NCBI GenBank assembly: GCA_014621425.1
Contig: JAANBB010000571.1
Coordinates: forward strand, 1-22,101
Origin: Cylindrodendrum hubeiense
Taxonomy: Eukaryota; Ascomycota; Sordariomycetes; Hypocreales; Nectriaceae
DNA: 22,101 nt
Direction of reading: 5' to 3'
Part shown: piece by piece, positions 1 to 9,986 of the stretch
Layout: each line of letters opens with the position of its first letter
Numbering within the stretch: the stretch's first letter is position 1
Notes under the pieces: model-generated
What the model saw: the letters and a program-made list of their open reading frames with translations, nothing else
What the model was told of the DNA's origin: nothing
Database searches by the model: none
Translations under genes and position numbers: made by a program

Positions 1-56
1 CCCACCCGCTACATAATCTCCGCAGTTGTCCACTTGAGCATATTTTTATCAACTCA

Positions 57-164
57 ATGATCAAACTCGCGATAACCACCAAGCGGCAGACGCGTATGCG
101 GCTAAGTCATGGCTTCCATTTTGACCCCAGCGAGCGCTCCGTTCGCGGAAGCGAAGACACGTAG
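57..164 (+). promoter_or_regulatory. Possible overlapping upstream ORF (35 codons)
   Basis: An ATG at 57 opens a 35-codon frame that ends with TAG at 162-164, overlapping and out of frame with the main ATG at 109. Its context is weak (T at -3), while the main ATG has G at -3 and G at +4. It would matter only if the mRNA starts upstream of 57, and the transcription start is not visible. Confidence 0.25.
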
Positions 165-3100
165 CCTGAATGGAGCCTTTACGCAATGCCTCGATCTCTA
201 TAAAACATTTTCCTACGCTGTCCTAAGGGAAGGCGCCTCTTCAATAGGCGCACCAAGTGTACTCGACCAAGACCGTTTGCTCGACGAGTTTGGCAGATTG
301 AAAATTTGGGGCGAGCAGACTAAAGCTTCGCTTAAGCCTAAGGCAAGAGGTTCCATGGATGATTTCCTGCGAAATGAGGACCGGTTAAGGGCAGAAGTCA
401 AAGAGATACTCTACCAATTAGCGAGTCAGCTAGAGCTGGGTAAGTTATCCTCTGATCTATACCGAGCGAATAGGGCGAGACTTATAGAAACAGCCATCTC
501 ACTAGCCAAGGGCATAAATGAGGAGCATTCGTCGCAAACCGGCAGCTATTCTGACGGCCTTATAACTGACAGCGACTACTCATCTGACAGTGGGTCTGAA
601 CATAGCGGTCATCAGAATAGCGGCCGGCTGAAAGTCCCCAGATTATCAATCATTCTCTCTCACATATTCGAGCAAATCCAGTTACTGTACCATTTTGGGA
701 CTCTACTTCGTCGACCTGGACTGAAGGGAAGGTTCTTGAGACACAATGACTCCGAAGAACTAACAGTAACGGAAATTTTCGACATCCGCCATGTTGAGGA
801 AAAATTCCGGCACTGGGAGTCCCAAGCACAGCAGATCGGCAGGGAGCTTGTTATCACACCTGAAGATGAAGCAGTGACACAAGAGGAAATATCCAGAAGA
901 TTAGCGAATGAATCACCAACCAACCCTCATCTCATTCTGTCAAGGAGATTTGCAAAAGCAAATACACAGAGGAGAGAACAACTAAGGTACTGGGATAGGC
1001 ATCCATATTCATTAGAGCCGGAGCAAGAAACTAGGGGCGAGAAGATTGAGGGGAAGGGAAAAGCCGTGATGCCAAAGCAAGACAGCGCAATGACGACGAA
1101 GGAAGTGCATCTTCTGTCACAAAGGCCAAAATCAGAGTCGTCAAGGCCAACTGTCCGCACGTTTTCCACAGTAGCTAAATCTGCTATCAACGACAGTGGA
1201 ACGGAAACTGGGAGGCCTCGGACTATCTATGCAGAGTCTGTTGTTGCTGGGAAATGGACGACGCGGGTTCCACCACCATCCATTCCAAAGGAAGAAACTG
1301 GCGAGGATGAATTCGAATGTCCATACTGCCATATGAACTTGGATATCCATATGATGCAAGATAGGCAAGCTTGGAAGTGAGTTTACCCAGATTCCTTTGG
1401 CAAGTTCACCACACTGACCCAGACAATCAGGCGGCATGTTTTTCGCGACCTTCGTCCCTACACGTGCACATTCACGTCTTGCGCGAACCCTAACAAGCTA
1501 TACGCTACTCGCCATGATTGGATTTATCATGAGATGCAAATGCATAGACGTCGTTGGATTTGCCACGTGTGTGACTGTCCTTTCGACAACAAGGACTCGT
1601 TAGTTACACATTTAAACGGCAAACATCCAGGCTCATGGACTCAACGCCAATTATCGGCCATCCTTGAAATGAGTGACCGACCAATTGACGAGTCGTCGAT
1701 CCTCCCTTGCTCTCTTTGCAAGAGCGAACTTTCTGTAGGAAACTTGCTAGACCACACTGCAGGCCACCTGGAAGAGATCGCGTTGTTTGTTCTTCCAAAC
1801 TACTCTGAGGAAGATAATGGAGCAAACTCCGATGCTGTTGCCGGGGTCGTGACCCAAAAAAGCAGCGATTCGGGCACAAAGTCGTCCTCGGTCAGTTTAA
1901 CATTCCCCGATATAGCTGTGTCCGAGCGGGAAGGGGAAATGGCCAACCACTCAATCCCATATCTGCACACAGATGCTATCAATCCACTAGACCCAACCCG
2001 TTTCGGGGTCAACCCACCGGACCCAAATCCCTCTAGTGGGGGGTTAGATTCTCAGTCTGAAAATGACCGCCTGCCTGCTGGTTGGGTAGGTACGCAACCA
2101 AACACTTTCGGCACCCCCCTCAATATTAAACTCGACATTGATTCCATAATCAATCGCATCCTAGAATACTACCCAGAAAAGGATAAACCCCCAGTCTGGA
2201 TACCTGAGACGGAGATTGTGTATCTCTGCGAGACAGCCAGAGAGATATTTATGTCCCAGCCGATGTTGCTGGATTTAGAGGCGCCCATGCAGGTAGTGTA
2301 CCATCTTCGCCGGTTTCCTCTGCGAACTCGTATTGTACTTTGCTGATGATCTATTTCAGGTGATCGGTGATATTCAAGGACAACTACATCCTCTTTGCCG
2401 TATCTTTCAGTTTTGTGGATATCCCCCGGTGCAAAATTACCTATTTTTAGGCAATTACGTCGATAGAGGTATGTACTCGATCAAGACTATGTGCTTATTA
2501 CTTGCATACAAAATCAAATGTCCTGAGAACTTCTTTCTGCTACGAGGGAACCACGAATGCTCCTGGATGAACCAGAAGCATGGCCTCTACGCTGAGTGCA
2601 AATATACATACGATGTCAAAGTGTGGCGACTTTTTAATGATTGCTTCAATTGCTTGCCGGTTGCTGCTATCATTGGTGAAAAGATCTTTGCTGTGCATGG
2701 GGGTATCAGTCCGGATCTGAATTCGTTAGAGCAAATTCGGCAGATTGAGCGTCCTATAGATGTAAGTACTACAAGTAACCAACCCCCTTTGCAGCGATGG
2801 TGAGAGCTACAATGGGCATGAGTGCGAAAGAGATGCCTGCTCACCTCACTTTTAGGTTCCTGAATTCGGCCTTTTGTGTGACCTCCTCTGGGCTGATCCA
2901 GACGAGGACATCAAGGGATGGTCCAAGAACGATAGTGGACACTCATTCATCTTCGGTCCCGATGTTGTCTCCAGATTCTTAGCCAAACACGATATGGATC
3001 TCATCTGTCGAAGTCATCAACTTGTTCAACGAGGCTACGAGTTTTTGGCCTCGCAGAAACTTGTCACTGTTTGTACCGTGGCAAACTACCTCGGCGTGTA

Positions 3101-3614
3101 CGATAATGTCGGGGCGATGATGCTCATAGACAAAAGTTTGAAGTGCCGTTTTCAGGTAGGCCACATCCTATTTTTGCATGCTATGGTGCAGTACCAGCTA
3201 AGCGACTGATCGTAATGATAGATGGAAGCATCAAACTCACAAAATAATGAGCATTGGATTGTACAGGTGCAAACTGAACAGAACCCAACTGAGCAGAAAC
3301 CGACTGAAGAACCACCGAGTGTATATCTCAACCTTGATTCCCGCCCGGAGGCCAAACAGTCACTGCTTGGAAGGTTTTCCGCACCTCGGAGGCCATCGCT
3401 ACCTCCTAGCATAGAAATTACGGGCCAGGTGAAATCAGCGCCATCGTCGTCATCGTCACTATCATCACAAGCATTTCTGGAGCCACGGGTACCCCCGAAG
3501 CTGCCAGCACCCCCGGAGCCACCAGCAGTATTATCCCAGGAGCCGCCAACTAAAAGTCCGTCATCCCAGAAGACATCTAGGCTGCGTCGTATATTTGATC
3601 GAGACCGTCGGTAA
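109..3614 (+). CDS. C2H2 zinc-finger protein fused to a PP1-like (probable pseudo-) phosphatase domain
   Basis: Model: exons 109-1376, 1431-2292, 2360-2761, 2856-3155 and 3267-3614. All junctions keep frame and give 1059 aa. The start ATG has G at -3 and +4. Residues 1-330 are the helical, acidic-linker N-terminus typical of fungal C2H2 proteins that often accompany NLR-like receptors. Next come a paired-Cys finger (C404, C407, H425 region), further Cys/His pairs, C2H2 C467/C470/H483/H488, and C516/C519/H531/H535 followed by the family signature [11 protein letters not shown]. From about residue 655 to 944 it is clearly PP1-like ([51 protein letters not shown]). Key residues differ from active PP1: GDIQG for GDIHG (Q716), GNYVDRG for GDYVDRG (N742), NDSG for NDRG, and NYLG for NYCG. 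H775, H823 and H898 remain. The tail (945-1059) is Ser/Pro-rich with a basic end. I infer a catalytically impaired scaffold or sensor. The last intron and the fusion itself need transcript support; an internal Met near 1939 could start a separate phosphatase. Confidence 0.85.
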
Positions 3615-3714
3615 AATAAGATGTTAAATAATGTACATAAATCCGTTGGTATCAAAATAAGCCAATAAGTGAGAAATTATGAAGCCCATAACGCCCTATC
3701 TAGATATCTATCTC
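3615..3714. other. 100-bp convergent intergenic spacer
   Basis: This AT-rich gap separates the stop codons of two converging genes. It must hold both 3' ends, so the 3' UTRs probably overlap as antisense RNAs. I see no further coding sequence in it. Confidence 0.7.
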
Positions 3715-5772
3715 TTATTCATATGTCCTTGTGCGCCCCTGCTTGCCCAATGGCACTGCCTCGCCTACCGTTGCAAGCGCAACATAGCCCTTGGCTTGTG
3801 CCGGTGTGACGTCGCCCAAGCAAATCCGGACGTTCTTCAACCTCCTCATTTGATTTGAGCCATCCTCCATTGAACTTTGGGTTGTGCTAGTGACGTTGAC
3901 ATATGGATTGTCCCTCATAAAGCTCGTTGTGTAGTCCAAGATGTCGGGGCCCCGCCGTAGCGATCCGAGGCAAGCCGCCGCCACCGCCGCGATCAGCATC
4001 GTCGCAGACGCCACCACGAGAACTCCGAGCCACGCCCTGTTAGCCCGGAGCACTAGAATATCAGGTGTGAATGTCCCCACGCCGTCTTGGGCAAAGGCTT
4101 TTCCAGAATCGTTGGCGGTCATGGAGGTGTAGTTGATACCGGCATCAAGGAACTCAACGCTACCAGTGGCCGCAAAAGGGGCAATATTCGCGATCCAGAA
4201 CGTATTGAACAGTTGGGAAAAGCGTTGGGAGAATATCTTGTCGCTCACGGCCCAAACCTTTGCTCCGGTTATCGCCGCGTTCCTCACATCCGAGTACGGT
4301 GATCCGGGGTTAGTAAAATAGTACTCGATTGGGGTGGAGTACTGGTGCATAGCCCAATCTGAACTCCACGAGGTATCGGTGGCGTTAACAAAGGTTTCCA
4401 TAAACCCCATCATCTGCATGCTGAATTCAAGTTTGCCAGTGGGGCCAAGTCCGTCCAGAACTGTTAATGCCGTGACGTTATCGGGCCGAACCAAGGGCCG
4501 AATGCGCTTCGCACTGCAATCCGATTGATGGCACTTCATGTCGACTTCAAGGTAAGTTGTTGTCAATGAGCATGTGGTGTTGGCAATAACCGGCGAAGAC
4601 CATGAAGTGAAGACCACTTCAAGGGGTTTCGTATTGGAGTCGAGGTAATTGCGGTACACGTATTCTAACACGATTGTTCTACCGTTGTTGTAGACTTGGT
4701 GCTTTTTCAGGTAATTAGGCCAGAAAGTTTCGTTCTTTGGAGTATAGTGGGAAACCGTGCAATTGTTGTACATGTACGACGTCTCCATCTTGAAAGAATG
4801 GTTTCCACGTAGCCCGAGGCCATCGGAAACCTCGATGGGAAGCCCGGCAATAGACGAGTAAGTGATGTTTGTCTCGCCCTCCAAGTCGTACCAGCCGTTG
4901 ATTCGAGCGCGGTTCGACGCCAAAAAGGGTTCTAGCATAGGTATCTTGATGTTTCCAAAGGCATCCTGGCTCGCAGATTTGATATCCTCGGGCGATCCAA
5001 GTGCTGTAGTGAAGGCGCCGAGGATGGCAGGAAGAACCTCGGCTCCAGCTGAGCTCCGGGGGGCAACCTGGAGCATGTAGCTGCGGAAATCGAGATAGCG
5101 GTAGTTCCACGGCTCTTGAGATGAGGAGGGCGCTTCACCCACCACTCGCAGGGCAGCTTGGCCCCCGAGCGGGGAGAGCGCCCACAAGATCAGGATGAGC
5201 GGCGTCATGGAGGAGATGGTACCGACAGTCAACGGAGTGGTGAAGGCACTGAAGACGGTGCGGCTTCTTAATAGGAACTGGAGACTGAGGACCGAGATGC
5301 CTCGCTCCAGCTTCCACGCCGCAAATGTCTTGAGCAAGTTGGCGGCGATGGCTGCAAAGGCAATGGGAAAGATGGTCGGACCGTAGCCCGCCATGGTCCG
5401 CAGCTTTGGCACAGGCTCCGTGTCAATTGGCTTCCCATCGTATACGCTCACGAAGCCGGCGTATACCAGGAAGAGGATGGCTGGCACTGCAAGGAGGAGG
5501 TCCAGAAACAGCTCCCATAGCGACAGCACTGATGTGGGTTTCCTGGCGAAAGTAGATGTGCTACATCGCTCAGTGGATACAGTAGGACCCTTGTCTGAGC
5601 CCTGCGCGAAACCACCCTCTTGAGTGTGGAGAGGGCCTAGGGACAACTGCTCAAAATGGCCTTCTTGAAGCAAGCTCCGCCTGTCCGGCGACACCGTTTG
5701 TGTCCCAGGGTTGGGAACAAGGGTGACTTCCGAATGCTGGTCAAGCGGATCATAACGTCGCTGTTGGGCCAT
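3715..5772 (-). CDS. Large fungal four-TM membrane glycoprotein, function unknown
   Basis: A single-exon gene of 685 aa starting at the ATG at 5772; the frame runs further upstream but with no ATG. The N-terminal 80 residues are hydrophilic and presumably cytosolic. Hydrophobic segments lie at about 82-107, 130-152, 183-201 and 578-604. Between TM3 and TM4 is a loop of about 375 residues with nine N-glycosylation sequons (for example NIT, NHS, NCT, NET, NTT, NVT, NAT, NYT) and four cysteines, so it is probably extracellular or lumenal. The motifs WELFLDLLL, GYGPTIFPI, LERGIS, SRTVFSAFTTPL and WALSPLGGQAALR are, from memory, the hallmark of a Pezizomycotina-wide family of large uncharacterised membrane proteins. 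A short cytosolic tail of about 80 residues follows TM4. I recognise no enzymatic motif. It could be a cell-surface or vacuolar protein, but no function can be assigned. Confidence 0.85.
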   Translation of the reverse strand: MAQQRRYDPLDQHSEVTLVPNPGTQTVSPDRRSLLQEGHFEQLSLGPLHTQEGGFAQGSDKGPTVSTERCSTSTFARKPTSVLSLWELFLDLLLAVPAILFLVYAGFVSVYDGKPIDTEPVPKLRTMAGYGPTIFPIAFAAIAANLLKTFAAWKLERGISVLSLQFLLRSRTVFSAFTTPLTVGTISSMTPLILILWALSPLGGQAALRVVGEAPSSSQEPWNYRYLDFRSYMLQVAPRSSAGAEVLPAILGAFTTALGSPEDIKSASQDAFGNIKIPMLEPFLASNRARINGWYDLEGETNITYSSIAGLPIEVSDGLGLRGNHSFKMETSYMYNNCTVSHYTPKNETFWPNYLKKHQVYNNGRTIVLEYVYRNYLDSNTKPLEVVFTSWSSPVIANTTCSLTTTYLEVDMKCHQSDCSAKRIRPLVRPDNVTALTVLDGLGPTGKLEFSMQMMGFMETFVNATDTSWSSDWAMHQYSTPIEYYFTNPGSPYSDVRNAAITGAKVWAVSDKIFSQRFSQLFNTFWIANIAPFAATGSVEFLDAGINYTSMTANDSGKAFAQDGVGTFTPDILVLRANRAWLGVLVVASATMLIAAVAAACLGSLRRGPDILDYTTSFMRDNPYVNVTSTTQSSMEDGSNQMRRLKNVRICLGDVTPAQAKGYVALATVGEAVPLGKQGRTRTYE

Positions 5773-7128
5773 GACGATTCCGGGTGGTTCCACTCTGGAA
5801 TCACTCTGGGAAAACAGCGGGAATGCTGACAATGGTTGGGTCCGCTAAATCGTATAATTGAAGACAGCGAAGGATTCGGGCGCAGTGATGGGCCTCTCAC
5901 AATATAAATGTATTGCCTGGGGTTCCCTGAATCACCTCCAGACTGCGTTGGCTGTTGGCTTGGCACGTTTTACATGACCTTATTACGGGGCTGAGAAAAT
6001 CCTTCTACCTCAGCGGCAACCACAATTGGCTCGATGCCCCTACGCCCATGCAAAGCTCCAACACGAGAGTGTTCAGCTCGCCTACATGCATCGCACTACA
6101 GCCCTAGCGGTGCTATTTATAGTGTCTCGGGGAGCCCTATCGGCTGGCCGCCTCCCCCAGCTGCAACCGAGTGGCACCACCAACCTTGTCCATGCTGGCT
6201 GACGGCGTGCTTTTACTTCCACTGATCCCTAAAGCACTCTCCCTCTCTACCTAACACGCACTGAGATGTTAATAGTATCCAATCATCTGCTTCTGTTCTT
6301 GAATAGTCCCCGTTTAACAAAGACAGTAAAAATGATAATTGCTGGATCGCGAGACCGCCACCGAGTCGATCACATTGCCAGAACCTGGATAAGGCCGCTT
6401 TGGTTCGAAATGTCTGTACCCCGAGACAATACGCAGCTGCGCACCTACCACAACCAATAATGGTCAAACATGTGGGTTTTCGACTGCGTCACAGTATGTG
6501 CTACTCTGTACTCCGTAGAACAGAGGCGGCTTAACTTTTTTGGCGAAAACATAAGCAATATATGCACACACCCTCTTACTGTAGTTGTCTAGATAGGATG
6601 ACCCAAGTGCAAGGTATCGTTGCAAGGTCGGGAATAAAAGGCCGCAGCACTTGAATGCTGCTGTGTTGTCACAGCCATCACGAATTAGGAAGTTAGAGAC
6701 GAGGGAAACCGCCAGGTATTAATCCTTGGCCTATAATACATTACTGGTAGTTCGCCAATAGTTGGTTGGTCAACTCATGGACATTACTAGTAGTTAGTCG
6801 ACTGTTCCTTAACCGTGAGTTCTTCAGTAACCCCCCTCCAAACCCGCTTCCTGTTTGCCGGTTACTGCAGCGGAAGCGCTGATCCAGATCACCCCAGGGA
6901 CACGCTGTGGATGAATTCCATCATTCTGCAGATGAGATTAAATTTGCTCTTCACTCTTAATATTCGATGGTTGATATACTGCCATATAAACGAGTGGGTC
7001 ATAGTTCACATCTTACTGCCGTAGCCTATGCGCGCAACAAATATGCCTTATACATATACACAATTCCAAGTGCTCTTACAGTCGCACCTCCCAGTTTTTA
7101 TTCACCCCCTTGCCACATTAAATTCCAC
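5773..7128. other. Intergenic region between the membrane protein and the transporter 3' end
   Basis: No supported gene. Open frames on both strands are short and lack domain-like sequence or fungal splice structure. The segment should contain the promoter of the 3715-5772 gene and the 3' UTR of the transporter. A 15-bp imperfect direct repeat around ACATTACTGGTAGTT recurs near 6728 and 6780. Confidence 0.6.
6114..6121 (-). promoter_or_regulatory. Candidate TATA box for the four-TM protein gene
   Basis: The minus strand reads TATAAATA, 342 bp upstream of the ATG at 5772. This is far for a TATA-to-ATG distance unless the 5' leader is long, but it is the clearest TATA-like element in the region. 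Positional inference only. Confidence 0.3.
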
Positions 7129-9278
7129 CTAAACCTTTCCACTAGGCTGAGGGTCTCTGTCCTGCAGAATTGCTTTCTCATCATGTGCCTCGTCACCTGC
7201 CCTGGGAACAATGGGCTTCGGCTCGTTGGACCGAAGGAAGTAGTGTCTGAAGAACCAGAAGAACTGTGCCCATCCGTAGCGGAAAATCTTTGTGAGGCGA
7301 ACGTTGAAGACACTGTCGAGTTCCTCGAGGGTCTTACCCTTGGTTTCAGGGAGAAAAGACAGGACCAAAAAGAAGCCGATGATGTTCCAGCCAGCGTACC
7401 ATCCGAAGGCTCCGGTGGGGGTGAAGGCTTTCTGGAGTGACGGCCAAGTAACGGCGAGGATAAAATTGAAGCACCAGGTTGTGGCTGTCGCAAGAGACAT
7501 ACCCATAGCACGAATGTATAGGGGATATGCCTCTGCTGAATATGTGAATGGTACAGGACCTTCACCGGGAGAATAGACAATGCCAAACAGATATATACCC
7601 AGAGCAATGCAGCCAATATGGGCCTTGCTATCTTCCGGTATGTAGAAACTGAATCCTGTAAAAAGGAGAAATAGTCCCATGAGCTAAGATTATTAGCTTC
7701 TTGATCTTGTTAAATCGTAGATATTGTTTATACTCACAGGAAATGTGGTCAAAAGAAGATTTCGTCGTCCGAATGTATCGATAGTATAGAATGCAGGAAT
7801 CGCAAACAGGAAGTTGATGATGCCAAAGCCCAGCGATGCAGCAAGGGCATTTTTCTCTGGGAAACCCGCCTCGAGGAAGATCTCCGAGGAATAGTAGGCA
7901 ATGACGTTAACTAAAACCATTATTAACAACTGTACCAATAGTTAAAAGAGAAAATACCAACCTCCGCAAAACTGTTGCATAAACATCACTATTTCGGAAG
8001 CCAGCATGGCGTTTCGGTTGCGGCGGATCGTAAGGAACTCTTTGATGCGGCTTCCGCGACCAATGGACAAGGCAGCCTCCGCTTGGAGAAGTGTGTGGGC
8101 GTAGAATAAGTCTCGAGCAGCCTGGATTTTATTGAATCGAAGCTTGGCCATAGCTTCAAAGGCCTCGTTGTGTCGGTTCTTAGTCAAGTACCATCTGGGC
8201 GACTCGGGACACATGTAGACCAAAGAGCAGACGATGAGTGCAGGTACACCAGCCGAGCCCATCATGAGTCGCCAATTGAGGCCAGTAATTCCATTCGAGT
8301 CCGGAACTTCGTAGAATACCAAATCTGCCACGTATCCGAGCATGATTCCGAAGGCCGTCCACATCTGCCACTGCATCACAAGGGCGCCGCGGACCAGCTT
8401 GGGCGCGCACTCAGCAGCAAACATGGGAGTCGTAGCGGATTTGGGACCGATACCGAAGCCAAGGAAAAAACGAGCGATGAACATGTGCCACCAGCTGTTG
8501 GTAAAGGACTGCCAGAAGCAGGTTACGAAGGAGATGCAGCATGAGATGAAGACGGTGCCTCGGCGGCCAAAGTACTTGTTCATCGGCTCAGTGATCCCTG
8601 GGTAAAATTAGTATTCGAAGTGACCGATTTTCATTTGTAAGGAGCGCTCACAGCAGCCTATCACGGCGCAGCATAGATATGGTGCCGAGTTGGTAAGGCC
8701 GGTGATCCAACTATTGTAGTCACTGTCGTCGTCGATGCCGAATTCTCGTTTGTAGAAGATTTGGGCGCCATTAACGACAGTTTCGTCCATACCCTGGACG
8801 ACGGCACACAAAGAGCAAACTGGAACTAAATTAGAATAACATAGACCGATCAATTGGTGGGAGTCATACTGGTCACTAAAAAGTAGAGCATCTTGGGATT
8901 TCTCCACCTGTGCTCTACCTCGTCGACAAGGGTGGTCCTCTCCTCCTCTGTGAGGCCCTCAACGGCAAGATACTTTTCACGAAGTGACTCGAGATTGTCG
9001 TCGATATCCATGTCGCCAGCGATAATGGCGCCAAGTCGGAAGGCTCGGATCTCCTCATCATCCGTGAGACCTTGGTGATCGCGGGCGTACTTCTCGCCCA
9101 TTTGGGCGAGCTGCTCGTGAGTGTAACCGGCAAGAGGGTGCGCTGCCTTGCTTGAAGATACGGTCTTTTTGTTGTCAAAGATGGCTTCGTCTGAAGGACG
9201 CATCTGGTTCTCAGCATGGTCGACTTCCGTGCGTGAGGCATCCTCCGAAGAGGGCCTACAGTCTTTTTCGTATCCCAT
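7129..9278 (-). CDS. MFS sugar/polyol:H+ symporter (SP family)
   Basis: Model (minus strand): exons 9278-8870, 8819-8652, 8597-7962, 7910-7738 and 7683-7129, giving 646 aa with all phases consistent. Introns are 50-54 bp. SP-family signatures are GRRG after TM2 (about 203-206), PESPRWY (323-329), FMQQFCGVNVIAYYSSEIF rebuilt across intron 3, a second GRR after TM8, and PETKGKTLEELD after TM12 (574-585). About 12 TM segments are expected. The hydrophilic N-terminus of about 135 residues (acidic, with TDDEEIRAFRLGAI and EGLTEEER) is much longer than in canonical hexose transporters, but I recall similar ones in a Pezizomycotina subfamily near the inositol/polyol permeases. It should import a sugar or polyol across the plasma membrane with protons; the substrate cannot be read from the sequence. 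For intron 1 an alternative acceptor 6 bp upstream would add two residues. Confidence 0.92.
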
Positions 9279-9421
9279 GATTGAATGCTTGGACACTTTT
9301 ATCTTGTGCAATAAACCAAAGCAGACGAAAACACCAGTTTCTAGTGAGACATCAAAAGCAGAAACAAAAGCGGTTGGAAGTGCTGGGCCAAAGGCAGAAG
9401 AGAGGTGGAGGGACCGCGTGG

Positions 9422-9428
9422 TTATATA
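9422..9428 (-). promoter_or_regulatory. TATA box of the MFS transporter gene
   Basis: The minus strand reads TATATAA, 144 bp upstream of the ATG at 9278. This spacing suits a fungal TATA promoter with a short 5' leader. Transcription start not verified. Confidence 0.5.
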
Positions 9429-9814
9429 GAACCTCGGGGTCAATTGAGATGCTCATTAAGTCTGCGGAGGAATGAACTTTATCCGACTCGTACGAAATGA
9501 CCACAGACTTGGAATTGGGTTGCAGCAGACTCCATGGATCGACGTCATACTGCCGAACTGGAGGTGTTGGGCGCGCCGTTTGTGATCGACATTCACAGTG
9601 GGCCTCGTCGCTTACCCGGGCCATTCTGACTGCGAGGCAATGTATGACGTCTAAATTGCGATTGACTAGGTTTAGGAGCATGAGTAGGAATCCCGGCAGA
9701 GCCCAAGGCGCATCTTCAAAGCCGGGCAATTAGTAGGCAGCAGCATTTCCGGTCGTCTGGATGGTGCGAAGATGTCGGTCTTCGACACTAAGGAAGTGTA
9801 CAATCGTCCCCCAT

Positions 9815-9986
9815 CTCCACGATCCTCCCCAGAGTCTCCACACAACTAGCCACCCTGCCACCCTTTCCAGTGGGGAAACCTTAACGAAGTTAACAAGTTT
9901 GACAGTTCGTCCTCAACCCGACTCATGTTATTGGACAGTGTTACGAAGCAAGGTTGAGAGCGGGATGGCATTCCAAGGTGCCCCAC
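9815..9986. promoter_or_regulatory. Cluster of CreA-like SYGGRG hexamers upstream of the transporter
   Basis: Five matches to the carbon-catabolite repressor consensus SYGGRG lie in about 170 bp: 9815-9820 (-), 9827-9832 (-), 9836-9841 (-), 9870-9875 (+) and 9981-9986 (-). Chance predicts roughly one or fewer in that length at even base composition. They sit 540-710 bp upstream of a predicted sugar transporter, so glucose repression is plausible. Binding is inferred only. Confidence 0.35.

Noticed and set aside
440..505. GTAAGT...CTAG segment of 66 bp in exon 1 of the zinc-finger/PP1-like gene that could be an in-frame intron
   Set aside because: The donor is good, but the enclosed residues fit the helical region and there is no clear branch site. 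Left as coding, with transcript data able to overturn this.
3152..3655. 167-codon minus-strand frame opposite the Ser/Pro-rich tail of the zinc-finger/PP1-like gene
   Set aside because: Low-complexity shadow (Gly/Ser/Asp runs) of the plus-strand exon. No independent start or splice support.
6395..6425. GGTTCGAAAT resembling a tRNA T-loop
   Set aside because: No matching acceptor stem, anticodon arm or D-arm around it. Other GTTCGA hits in the window also fail.
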